Shown in pieces: positions 13,601-21,245 of a stretch of DNA of 23,966 bases. The DNA is from a virus. Both the position numbers and the translations under genes were made by a program. Location of the stretch: positions 1 through 23,966 of IMG/VR virus record IMGVR_UViG_3300034120_000956; one strand, given 5' to 3'. The notes under the pieces are model-generated. The model worked only from the letters and a program-made list of their open reading frames with translations. It was not told where the DNA came from and did not search any database. Numbering within the stretch: position 1 is the first letter of the stretch; every line of letters starts with the position of its first letter.

Positions 13601-16260
13601 TCAAAATCAAACAAACTGGTAAAAGTATTTTCTGTGTTGGTTGCTGACGCCAAGTCCCAGTCCAACACACCTAGCAAGTTGTCAACCTTTTGGTCCACAA
13701 CAGTTGCTTCCATCAGTCCGTCATCAAACGGAAGCTCAGTAAACCAAGTGGGCAATCGTTGTTCATCTGTGGGATAGCCTATGCTGGTCCAGCCCAGCGC
13801 ATTTGACTTCAGCTTGCACACAATGGTTTTCATGCCGTCTACAATCTGCATTGAATAGTTGTCACCGTTCATTTTTCGCATGTTGTTCCAGTTGATAGCA
13901 GCCCGCACATGCCCGGGCATGTTGGCTTTGCCCAGTCGGGCTTCTTCTGCCGCATACTTGGTCAAGTTGTTCACACGCTTGGGACTGCCCTTCTCCCACC
14001 CTGGACGTTCCATGAACTCATACTTGAATGCGCGAATGTGTTCAATCAATTCATCACGCTGAGCACCAGCCAACAGCTTGTTGAGAATTTCCAACAAGAA
14101 CTCTTGAATTACCTTGGGCGTATCACTGCGCTTCAAGTCCAGGCCTGTGGCTTTGGTCTTGCCAATCTTGCCGTCTACGTCCAGGCGTTTGTTTTCAATG
14201 TCGATAGCGTTGACAGCATATCGCTTCTTGGTAATAAACAAACCACGATCTGCTACAGTTTCTCGACCACACTTGATCAGCTCGCCCATCTCTCTGGGAC
14301 AATGAAACGCCTGTTCCATAAAGCCTGGGAAACTAGCATTGACCTGTTCAGCTAGGTCATCATATAGTGCAATGCAAGTTTCTTTTGACCACTCTGTGCG
14401 ACCAGCTTCAACTTCTTTTTTGAGCATGGGCCATGCACTGAAATAACACGAATCAGTGTCACCGTAGATTATTGCTTCGCCTACGTGATCATACTCTCCT
14501 GTAACACATTCATTGATGTAAGAATCCATGTGTTTGGCAATAGCACGACCCGTAAGTGTAGTACTCTGTCCGATACGCTTGTCAAAGAACCTGCAACCTG
14601 GATTCAAAATAGCACCATACAAACTGTTCAAGTTAATCTTCTTGACCAATTGACGCTTGTCCCAGAATGCAATGTCCTTGGGATCGGTGGCCAATTTTTT
14701 CTTGGCCTGCATTTCTTTGCGCTCTGAGTACCAGCGTTCCAGCAAGCCGGGAATGATACCTTTCTTCTCGTAGGTAAGAATGGTTCCGTTAGCAGTGAGA
14801 ATCCAGGGCCGGTGACTATCAAATATAATTTTCCAGATCTCAGCAGCCGAGTGTGTGCTTTCTGTACCGTCTTGCCAGTCAATGGTAATCTCTGTACCTA
14901 CTTCTGTGTTCATCACAGCAGTGTATTCAAGACTGCCAAACATGTTTTCCCACGCATCAGCAAACTTGCCACCGTTCTTGGCCAACTGTGCCTTGATGTA
15001 GTGATCAGTCATGATAGGACGCAATTGTCCTACTACTGTTTCTGGTCCCATGTTCATGGCACGAATAGCTGATGGATACAAGCTGTTGATGTCCACAGAG
15101 CCCACCCACTCATGCAAGCCCTTGCGTGGATACGCAACATAAGCACCAGCGGCTTGATTGTCTGCACTGTCGTTGCGTTGTTGTCGATTGGGTACAACCA
15201 TGCCACGCTCGTGAGCTTCGTTGATGATGGCCTGTTCAGTCACTGCCACAGCGCCCATGGTGGTCTGCAACAGCACAGTGTTGGCATGTGCCAGTTCGCT
15301 GGCCAGTTCCAGGAATCTCAGCTTTTTGTCCAGGCGATCCAACAGTGCAGTATCCTGACGGTTGTATTCAATAAACTTGCGAAAGTGTTGATTGTACAGT
15401 TGATCCAAGGTGCCTTCAAACTGTGTTTTACGATCACCTAGTTCGTGTTCAGCAATGGCATCCAGACTGTAGCTGTGTCGTTCTTCGTAGGTGTATTTGC
15501 GATACAGTTGCATATAGTCCATATGCACACGACCCACAAGATCATAAGTCTCTTGTTCAGCGCCAAAACGTTCAAACATACGCTTCTTGGGCATTTGCCC
15601 CCACAAGCAAAACTTGCGAGTATCGTCCTTGCTGAGCACACGAGTGATACGGTTCACTGTGTAAGGTATGTCATAGCCTTCTGAGTTCCAACCTGACAAT
15701 ACATCAGCATCGTCAATCAAGTCCAAGAACATTTTCAACATGTCCTCTTCTTTTTCAAACAAGAACGTGTTGTCAAAGTCTGCTACCAATTCACGAGCAG
15801 TTTCCATACTCATGTGTCTTGGAGGAACAGCCAAGGTGACCAGTTGATCCAGCCAGTTGAGATACACAGATATAGCAGTGACGGCGTTGAACGGATCCTC
15901 CACTGGTGAGAATCCCTTGTCCTTGTGAAAGTCTACTTCAATGTCGAAAAAAGCTGTGTGCAGTTCAGGGGCATCTTGATCCTTGTAGTTCTCTTCCAAG
16001 CATCTAAAGATAGGATTGATGTCAGACTCATACAGTTGTTTGCCCGAGTGTATGCGAACTTCCTTGCGAAATTCCTTGTTGTTTCGAGTGCTGAATCTAC
16101 TCACCGGAGTGTCATAGATACTGCGAAACTTGCCACGTGGGTCGTTGTAGTAGAACACATAGTTGGCTGGAAATTCGCGATAGACTCTCTTGCCATCGCG
16201 GCGTTCTACTGTGTGGATGCGATCGTGTTCACGATCAAATAGTGCGTCAATATAACTCAT
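13597..16260 (-). CDS. 43: family B DNA polymerase, T4 gp43-like
   Basis: An 887-residue replicative DNA polymerase, close to T4 gp43 (898). Exonuclease motifs: FFDIEVD (Exo I, Asp106 and Glu108), SGWNSEGYDIPY (Exo II, 189-200) and YNRQDTALLD (Exo III, near 299-308). Polymerase motifs: DINSLYPS (motif A, Asp390), KINLNSLYGA (motif B, 541-550) and YGDTDS (motif C, Asp601 and Asp603). All catalytic acids are present and no intein or split is seen. The last residues, FTSLFDFE, match the clamp-binding C-terminal peptide of T4-type polymerases. GGAG (16265-16268) lies four bases before the ATG. It synthesises and proofreads phage DNA. Confidence 0.97.
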   Translation of the reverse strand: MSYIDALFDREHDRIHTVERRDGKRVYREFPANYVFYYNDPRGKFRSIYDTPVSRFSTRNNKEFRKEVRIHSGKQLYESDINPIFRCLEENYKDQDAPELHTAFFDIEVDFHKDKGFSPVEDPFNAVTAISVYLNWLDQLVTLAVPPRHMSMETARELVADFDNTFLFEKEEDMLKMFLDLIDDADVLSGWNSEGYDIPYTVNRITRVLSKDDTRKFCLWGQMPKKRMFERFGAEQETYDLVGRVHMDYMQLYRKYTYEERHSYSLDAIAEHELGDRKTQFEGTLDQLYNQHFRKFIEYNRQDTALLDRLDKKLRFLELASELAHANTVLLQTTMGAVAVTEQAIINEAHERGMVVPNRQQRNDSADNQAAGAYVAYPRKGLHEWVGSVDINSLYPSAIRAMNMGPETVVGQLRPIMTDHYIKAQLAKNGGKFADAWENMFGSLEYTAVMNTEVGTEITIDWQDGTESTHSAAEIWKIIFDSHRPWILTANGTILTYEKKGIIPGLLERWYSERKEMQAKKKLATDPKDIAFWDKRQLVKKINLNSLYGAILNPGCRFFDKRIGQSTTLTGRAIAKHMDSYINECVTGEYDHVGEAIIYGDTDSCYFSAWPMLKKEVEAGRTEWSKETCIALYDDLAEQVNASFPGFMEQAFHCPREMGELIKCGRETVADRGLFITKKRYAVNAIDIENKRLDVDGKIGKTKATGLDLKRSDTPKVIQEFLLEILNKLLAGAQRDELIEHIRAFKYEFMERPGWEKGSPKRVNNLTKYAAEEARLGKANMPGHVRAAINWNNMRKMNGDNYSMQIVDGMKTIVCKLKSNALGWTSIGYPTDEQRLPTWFTELPFDDGLMEATVVDQKVDNLLGVLDWDLASATNTENTFTSLFDFE

Positions 16261-16332
16261 TGTTCTCCGATTGTGGCCGGTAAGCCGTGATTCATGCTCG
16301 TAACGTGAGCGACTCGCTGTGTAAAACAGTAC
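16261..16332 (-). promoter_or_regulatory. 72-base leader of the polymerase gene with inverted repeats
   Basis: It contains the inverted repeat AGCGA-C-TCGCT (16308-16318) and, overlapping it, GCTC (16296-16299) facing GAGC (16307-16310). On the minus strand TTTACA (16320-16325) resembles a -35 box, but no good -10 follows at the right distance. It is more GC-rich than the flanking gene ends. It could be an operator or leader hairpin; no terminator U-run is present. Confidence 0.3.
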
Positions 16333-16593
16333 TTATAGAGTTTTGCCAACGGTTTCCAAAATTGTTTCCAGCAGTTCGTGGTCTTGTTTGGCTTTGCCAA
16401 ATTCAGCCTTGTGTGCCAGCTTGATGGCTTTTTTCAACACGCCAGGCTTGATTTCAAGTTCTTCAGCAATGGCCTTGATAGTGTCATTGAGTCCACCTGT
16501 GAGTGTTTCAATTTCTTGAGTCACTTGCATGCCTTCGTTGATAATTTGAATCAACTTGATCTTTTGATCACCGTTGAATGTTTTTGCTTCCAT
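16333..16593 (-). CDS. small DsbA-like double-stranded DNA-binding / late transcription accessory protein
   Basis: An 86-residue helical protein counted from the ATG at 16593. The start is set by AAGGAG six bases upstream; a 29-codon extension in frame is rejected because it runs through the promoter region. The layout, IQIINEGMQVTQEIETLTGGLNDTIKAIAEELEIKPGVLKKAIKLAHK followed by an acidic C-terminal helix, resembles T4 DsbA and its marine phage relatives (helix, D-I-x-x-x-A-x-E-L-G-V-x-x-K-x-F-x-x-L-x-x-x-x-x-K). T4 DsbA binds late promoter DNA. The assignment is by pattern and moderate. It lies just upstream of the polymerase gene and has its own promoter-like region with a 13-base palindrome. 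Confidence 0.55.
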   Translation of the reverse strand: MEAKTFNGDQKIKLIQIINEGMQVTQEIETLTGGLNDTIKAIAEELEIKPGVLKKAIKLAHKAEFGKAKQDHELLETILETVGKTL

Positions 16594-16615
16594 AGAATAC
16601 TCCTTGTGAACTGCT

Positions 16616-16644
16616 ATTGTAACAGTTACAGGGAACAAAATCAA
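16616..16644 (-). promoter_or_regulatory. sigma70-like promoter with a perfect 13-base palindrome (possible operator)
   Basis: On the minus strand TTGATT (16639-16644), a 17-base spacer and TACAAT (16616-16621) form a promoter ahead of the DsbA-like gene. The palindrome TGTAACAGTTACA (16618-16630) overlaps the -10 and half the spacer, the usual position for a repressor or activator site. The -35 lies over the last codons of the radical SAM gene. Confidence 0.5.
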
Positions 16645-17729
16645 CTCATGTACTTGCCAATTTGCAACACTGATCGCCAATCTGTGCCACGCTTGGTTTC
16701 CATTTCTGTCATTAGCCGATGATAGGTTATCATCTCCTTGCGATAACGAGCATGGTCCAACTGAGACTGCACTGTGGGCAGCAGGTTCTCTAATTCTGGG
16801 TATGCACTCAAACGGGACATTACTGGCTCTAGCATTTCCAACGGGATCAAGGCTGGTGCAAAGTATGGTTTGTGGTTTACTTGAAAATGCACTGTGAGTT
16901 CAGGATCATGACTGTGTACAAAGTCTATGACATCTGCTAACTCAAACAGGTTGTAGTTGCTGGCACAACTGATAAATCCAATCTTTAGATGCGGCATTTG
17001 AGATCGTAACTCAAAGAATTTAGCAATGTTGGCAGCAATTTGTTCCCACTTGGCAGGCCAACGTATGAGCTCGCATGCAGCACCAGTGGCGTCCAAACTG
17101 ATCACAAGGTCTATGGCCTTGACCTGACTCCAGGTATCCAACACCCGTTGATCAGGAAAGAATGTGCCATTGGTGTTGTAGCTGATATGCAGTTGACTCA
17201 GTGGTGAAGATTCTGCATAGATGCCCAGCATTTTGAGATGCTCGGTACTCATTAGTGGCTCACCCCCAGTGAAATGCATTTGATACACATGAGAAAAATC
17301 CAATCTGCGAAACAATTGCAACTTGTCTTCAAAGCTGTAGTCTTGATCAGTTAAGCCTTCTTCCCGTGCCCAGGTGCTACTGCTGTAGCTACTGCACATG
17401 ATACAGGCCAGATTGCATACATTTTGTGTGGTCACATCAATGCGATTGAGTTCAACACGAATATCTTGATTGTGATTCTGATTGCTAAAAAATCTACGAC
17501 TAGGAGGATTTTGTGCTTCTTGTCGCCAACAGTTGCTGCAAGCAGGCGCGGGCTTATTGTCTATAGTATGCTGTCTTGTTTGTTGTAAGAACTCGTTGGT
17601 AGCAAAATCAAATTTGTCAGCTATCACAGGTTGTGTTTGTGCTGCACAACATGGACTCACAAGCACTTGCCCTGAGTTGGTACTGCGTATATGCATGGTT
17701 TTGAACTGATCAGCACAGTAGTATTTCAT
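16641..17729 (-). CDS. radical SAM protein with N-terminal Cys cluster (twitch/SPASM-like)
   Basis: A 362-residue protein. CNLACIMC (Cys105, Cys109, Cys112) is the CxxxCxxC motif binding the 4Fe-4S/SAM cluster, followed by HFTGGEPLM (GGEP 155-158, SAM binding) and the ISYNTNGTFF and LVISLDATG strands of the TIM barrel. Before the barrel, SPCCAA (Cys27, Cys28) and ACSNCWRQE (Cys64, Cys67) form a second Cys set, as in phage radical SAM proteins with a twitch-type auxiliary cluster. It is not QueE, which is at the left edge. SPASM/twitch enzymes usually modify peptides or sugars. Its ATG overlaps the stop of the unknown 298-residue protein, which is therefore a possible partner or substrate. Confidence 0.85.
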   Translation of the reverse strand: MKYYCADQFKTMHIRSTNSGQVLVSPCCAAQTQPVIADKFDFATNEFLQQTRQHTIDNKPAPACSNCWRQEAQNPPSRRFFSNQNHNQDIRVELNRIDVTTQNVCNLACIMCSSYSSSTWAREEGLTDQDYSFEDKLQLFRRLDFSHVYQMHFTGGEPLMSTEHLKMLGIYAESSPLSQLHISYNTNGTFFPDQRVLDTWSQVKAIDLVISLDATGAACELIRWPAKWEQIAANIAKFFELRSQMPHLKIGFISCASNYNLFELADVIDFVHSHDPELTVHFQVNHKPYFAPALIPLEMLEPVMSRLSAYPELENLLPTVQSQLDHARYRKEMITYHRLMTEMETKRGTDWRSVLQIGKYMS

Positions 17730-18622
17730 GTGTTCTTTCGATAAATCACTGACACATTGTCAAATTTGTGTCGATCTAATTGAGCTAGGACCTGTTGAAA
17801 TGGTCCTGTATCTCTGTTTTGTATGTTGCCAATGGGAAAGTCATACTTTAGCCCATTGGGATCAGCATTGTATTTGTAAAGCCAGTTTTTAAAACTGTCG
17901 CTTTGATAGATTTGCTGACGAGTAGGCAAGTAGGTTATTTGCAGGCCGCCAGCTGATGCATAGTGTCCTGATGTGTCCCAGTCCCTGGGATCGTCTTGAT
18001 CCAAATAACTTTGCAATAGAGTCTTGCCCAGTATTTCAGATCCTAGTATGATATCATAGTGTTGATCACTGTGGTACTGCTGATAGTCAGCTAGTGAGCA
18101 CCAAACATTTGAATTATAATGAGCAGGTTGATATAGTTTTATTTCTTCAATTTGATCAACTAGCATGTCATCAGGACCTCGAGCAATGTAGCGTTCAAGT
18201 TCGTGCACATGCAAATTGAGTTCATCCAACATGGGCATTGCTGTGTGGTAGTCAAGATCGTTGTCAAATTCTACGTTTTTGCCTCGACGATGCAATGCAG
18301 CAATAATGTTGCAGCGTTGTTGATTGTGAGTGAAAAATCTATGAACATGATTCAAATTGTGGTGATCTACGGTGCCAATATCAGGTCCTTGATACACTAC
18401 CCCAAGTTGTGCTAATTGACTGATTAATTGCTGACATCGAGTATGTGAATGATCAAAACTGTGTTGGTCCATAGCACACACCCACAAGTGATCATGACTC
18501 AGTACAGAGGTTGTGTAGTTGCAGTTTAAAAATTTGTCTGCCCAGTGTGCAACACCAGGATTGTCCAACAGGTCAACATGTACTTCAATGCGTTCATCAG
18601 GAAAGATAAATTCCAATATCAT
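17726..18622 (-). CDS. unknown protein paired with the radical SAM gene
   Basis: A 298-residue, His/Asp/Gln-rich, soluble protein of no family I recognise. It contains NLNHVHRFFTHNQQR (about 90-104), LDELNLHVHELERY (about 132-145), and SEILGKTLLQSYLDQDDPRDWDTSGHY followed by AGGLQITYLP. The clustered His residues (HHNLNHVHRFF, HVHELE) could bind metal. The start has no strong Shine-Dalgarno sequence; AT-rich sequence precedes it. Overlapping stop/start with the radical SAM gene suggests a shared function. Confidence 0.7.
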   Translation of the reverse strand: MILEFIFPDERIEVHVDLLDNPGVAHWADKFLNCNYTTSVLSHDHLWVCAMDQHSFDHSHTRCQQLISQLAQLGVVYQGPDIGTVDHHNLNHVHRFFTHNQQRCNIIAALHRRGKNVEFDNDLDYHTAMPMLDELNLHVHELERYIARGPDDMLVDQIEEIKLYQPAHYNSNVWCSLADYQQYHSDQHYDIILGSEILGKTLLQSYLDQDDPRDWDTSGHYASAGGLQITYLPTRQQIYQSDSFKNWLYKYNADPNGLKYDFPIGNIQNRDTGPFQQVLAQLDRHKFDNVSVIYRKNT

Positions 18623-18736
18623 GTATAAATTTATCTAAGAGTTGATAGTGCTCACTTTAAAGGTTCCGGTAGCGAATCGGATTACTCTGCCCAGCAGCCG
18701 GGCACACCACGGTAACAAGTACCGGTCCTAAGGTGA
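18623..18736 (-). other. structured intergenic region between the mosaic protein gene and the radical SAM pair
   Basis: The 114 bases hold several inverted repeats. CCGGTA (18666-18671) can pair with TACCGG (18720-18725) around an inner hairpin GCCC (18689-18692)/GGGC (18700-18703). Alternatively CGGTA (18710-18714) pairs with TACCG (18720-18724), which excludes the outer stem. There is no U-run, so a simple intrinsic terminator is unlikely, and no cloverleaf can be drawn. TATAAATTTAT at 18624-18634 is AT-rich and near-palindromic next to the downstream start. A processing site, regulatory RNA or promoter are all possible. Confidence 0.4.
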
Positions 18737-21244
18737 TTAGTTTGCTAGCCTCTTTGCATATTGTCTGCGACGAATAGCCGATTCTTGTACCACACGTGCC
18801 ATGATGTTGCGGCACTCAGTAGTATTGCGCAGGCCCAGTTCCGTAAATCGTTGATCCACATAGGCCTTGACCATTTCAGCACTTTTCTTGCTGTTGACAC
18901 TTTCTAACATGCGGTCAATCTGTTCCAGTGTCTCTGCTACAGCTGGAGCCGCTGCTGCTATGCGCTTGTCAAGATTGGCTTTTTCAGCAGGCGTTGGGCC
19001 GCCAGCAGTCACACGAGGTACTTTGGGTACACCAGGCGCTGCCAGTGCAGGTGAACTTGGTGCAGCAGGTGGCTTGACACTGTAGGTAGTTTTTGCGTAA
19101 CCTTGTGGGCCAGCAAAATTTGGCGTCTTTGGTGCTGGTGCCGGTTTGGCATATTTTTCCATGCCAGGTAAATTTGACAGATTGGATGCGTTAAATCCTA
19201 CTGGTGCAGTAGCTTGTGGCGTAGTATTGTCCGCGGCTGCTGCTTCGGGTTCTTTGTACCCGTACAAGGATGCCAGCTTGTCTTTTTCATAAGGCAGCTC
19301 GGTGTCAGGATCAATCAGGGCAGTAGCACCTGTTTGGATACCAGCTTTGCCTCCTGTGGTGTCAGCAGATTGTTCACCAGCCAGTGTTGCTTGCAAAGCT
19401 TTGATTTCATCTTGCTTGGTAGCAATTTGTTTCTGTATGTCAGCAACTTTGGGAGTCATTATGTTGGTTTGCATTTTGTCAATGGCATCACCGCCTACAT
19501 TTTGTACTCCGGTATTGAACCCGCGAGCTGCTGCACGACCTAGACCAGTAGTTGCACCACCAACAACAGAACCTAATGCACCAGTAGTACCACCTGCGAC
19601 ATTAGCAACTCCGCGGCCTACACTTTGTATGCCTTTGCCAACTTCTGTGCCTGCTGCTCCAATATCAGAACCAACGGTTTGTCCAGCTTTGCCAACAGTT
19701 TGCACACCTTTTTTTAGATCACCATATGTGTTTGCAGCAACATTGGACGCTTTGCTCAGTCCTGACTTTGTGGCATTGTATGTTGCAGCCACTGGGTCAG
19801 CAATGACAGTTTTGCCTACCTGCTTGATTGCACCACCTAATGCTCCAGCGGCGTTGCCCACAGCGGCGCCTGTATCTGCTACATTTTTTGTAAATTTATT
19901 AGCGCCTTTAGCAAACTTATTGGCGCCTTTTTGAATGTCTTTGAAACTGAGCTCGTCTAATTGGCTTTCCGCCAGCCCTTGCTGACCATACATATCAATC
20001 ATTTGTTTAATATAGAAATTGTAATGACCACGACGACCATTAAATTCTCTATCGCCCAGCACAGTTTTTAGTGCAGCCACAGCATCACTTACTTCTGGAC
20101 CACGCATTATTTTTAGTGCGTCAGTGACCAGTGAATCAACTCTCTGTGAGCCTTCCTCCACACCTTGGCCGCCCATATTGCCCAATATTTGTTCAACTTG
20201 ACGTACCCAACCACTTACATCACTGCTGCCAATTTCATCCGTATCGCCCACAAAGTCAGCAACTTCATCTACTGCCTGGCCAACTTTTTCTGGGCCGTAC
20301 TTGCTCAGCAGGTCTAAGCGTTGCATTAAAATACGACGAATGATAGCACCGGCTACTGGGTTGTCTTCTTGGCCAGGATTGTCCAACATGCCTTCCGCCA
20401 CACCTTGCTTCTTGTCCGCTTTTCGTGTTGCGGCGTTTGCTTGGGTGGTAATTGCGTACCACAAGCGATACTCAACATCAGTATCAAATGTCTTGCCTGC
20501 CTTTTGGGCAGCGGCTTTTGCTCGTTTAGTAACTTCTGCGTTCGTAGATGAGCCTTCCGCCACACCTTGCTTTCTATTATCCAATTTGGTAAACGCTTTA
20601 ACAAAATTAGGACCACTTTTCATACGTTTTGCGTCACTGCGTTTTGTGGGATCCATTCTGTGCTTAAGGTTATCTCTATCTAATTTTGTTAGATAACTGG
20701 TTAGCGTAGCATCACTAACCTCCGCCACACCTTGCTTTTTAAGTTCGCCACCTGGCTTGCCTGTTTTAGAATATGTGCCTGTCAGTGCAGTTTCTGGTTT
20801 ATTGTGTCCTGGCTTCTTGTCATCAAAATCTTTCTTGTATGCTTTTGACAATGCAATACCCTGAGTCTTTTCTTTGGAGCCTTCCGCCACACCTTGCTGT
20901 TTAGCTTTTGCTTGTGCTTCTTCTTTGCTGGGACTGAAGCCCTGTGACATCGCTGACTGTACTTGGTTAGGATACACAGTCACTTTGAACATTTTACCAT
21001 CTTTGACAATGTACCACTCAGTGGGATCTAAATCATGACGTTCATCGTTGCCACCGCCGTCATCTTGATATGCACGTGATTGACGTTTGCCCATGCCTGC
21101 AACACTGTTGTCGTGGTCTCTTTGATACGCATCACGTTTATATCCAGCTTCTGCCATGTCTTGCTCAGGCTCTGAGTGCCAGGGACTGCCGCCACCTTGG
21201 GCTTCAGTTAGTGTTTTTTTGTCAAATAGGTCATCTACAAACAT
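18737..21244 (-). CDS. 835-residue mosaic protein with in-frame KQGVAEG linker repeats
   Basis: The family is not recognised. Order: N-terminus MFVDDLFDKKTLTE; a Gly/Asp-rich stretch; a small module with WYIVKDGKMFKVTVYP and SKEEAQAKAK; then five short modules of 54-80 residues, each closed by K/Q-QGVAEG or a degenerate form (near residues 116, 170, 225, 279, 359 and 421); then SQLDELSFKDIQKGANKF, a long Ala/Gly/Thr/Val-rich amphipathic region (about 440-610), a coiled-coil-like KVADIQKQIATKQDEIKAL, a Pro/Ala-rich linker (about 690-760), and a helical, basic C-terminus. The modules do not resemble one another; only the linkers are shared. The ATG lies one base after the preceding TAA. A virion or scaffold role is possible from size and composition, but is a guess. 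Confidence 0.75.
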   Translation of the reverse strand: MFVDDLFDKKTLTEAQGGGSPWHSEPEQDMAEAGYKRDAYQRDHDNSVAGMGKRQSRAYQDDGGGNDERHDLDPTEWYIVKDGKMFKVTVYPNQVQSAMSQGFSPSKEEAQAKAKQQGVAEGSKEKTQGIALSKAYKKDFDDKKPGHNKPETALTGTYSKTGKPGGELKKQGVAEVSDATLTSYLTKLDRDNLKHRMDPTKRSDAKRMKSGPNFVKAFTKLDNRKQGVAEGSSTNAEVTKRAKAAAQKAGKTFDTDVEYRLWYAITTQANAATRKADKKQGVAEGMLDNPGQEDNPVAGAIIRRILMQRLDLLSKYGPEKVGQAVDEVADFVGDTDEIGSSDVSGWVRQVEQILGNMGGQGVEEGSQRVDSLVTDALKIMRGPEVSDAVAALKTVLGDREFNGRRGHYNFYIKQMIDMYGQQGLAESQLDELSFKDIQKGANKFAKGANKFTKNVADTGAAVGNAAGALGGAIKQVGKTVIADPVAATYNATKSGLSKASNVAANTYGDLKKGVQTVGKAGQTVGSDIGAAGTEVGKGIQSVGRGVANVAGGTTGALGSVVGGATTGLGRAAARGFNTGVQNVGGDAIDKMQTNIMTPKVADIQKQIATKQDEIKALQATLAGEQSADTTGGKAGIQTGATALIDPDTELPYEKDKLASLYGYKEPEAAAADNTTPQATAPVGFNASNLSNLPGMEKYAKPAPAPKTPNFAGPQGYAKTTYSVKPPAAPSSPALAAPGVPKVPRVTAGGPTPAEKANLDKRIAAAAPAVAETLEQIDRMLESVNSKKSAEMVKAYVDQRFTELGLRNTTECRNIMARVVQESAIRRRQYAKRLAN
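19964..19983 (-). repeat. degenerate linker repeat copy 6 (QQGLAES)
   Basis: It differs from the GCCTTCCGCCACACCTTGCT consensus (plus strand) at three positions and encodes QQGLAES in the same frame as the other copies. It marks the border to the Ala/Gly-rich C-terminal half. Confidence 0.6.
20150..20169 (-). repeat. degenerate linker repeat copy 5 (GQGVEEG)
   Basis: Plus-strand GCCTTCCTCCACACCTTGGC has two mismatches to the consensus and encodes GQGVEEGS in the same frame. Confidence 0.7.
20390..20409 (-). repeat. linker repeat copy 4 (KQGVAEG)
   Basis: An exact copy of GCCTTCCGCCACACCTTGCT on the plus strand; encodes KQGVAEG on the minus strand, followed by Met-Leu. Confidence 0.9.
20552..20571 (-). 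repeat. linker repeat copy 3 (KQGVAEG)
   Basis: An exact copy of the 20-base unit, 162 bases from copy 4; encodes KQGVAEGS. Confidence 0.9.
20719..20736 (-). repeat. linker repeat copy 2 (KQGVAEV)
   Basis: Identity covers TCCGCCACACCTTGCT; the base side that encodes the final Gly is changed, giving KQGVAEVS. It lies 165 bases from copy 3 and in the same frame. Confidence 0.85.
20879..20898 (-). repeat. linker repeat copy 1 (QQGVAEG)
   Basis: An exact copy of GCCTTCCGCCACACCTTGCT on the plus strand; encodes QQGVAEGS. It lies 162 bases from copy 2 and is the first copy met by the ribosome. Confidence 0.9.
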
Positions 21245-21245
21245 T

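Noticed and set aside
13597-16260. Intein or split in the DNA polymerase
   Set aside because: All motifs occur at normal spacing and the total length matches T4-type polymerases.
16641-17729. Radical SAM gene as QueE
   Set aside because: QueE is recognised at the left edge; this protein has the larger barrel, GGEP and an N-terminal auxiliary Cys set that QueE lacks.
18623-18736. tRNA or intrinsic terminator in the GC-rich intergenic region
   Set aside because: No cloverleaf with a T-arm could be drawn, and no U-run follows the hairpins.
19302-19934. 210-residue plus-strand reading frame
   Set aside because: It is opposite the Ala/Gly/Thr-rich part of the mosaic protein; such composition keeps the antisense frame open. 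No ribosome binding site or recognisable domain.
19964-20898. CRISPR array suggested by repeated 20-mers
   Set aside because: The repeats are in frame inside one long coding gene, the spacings vary from 162 to 240 bases, and all are multiples of three.
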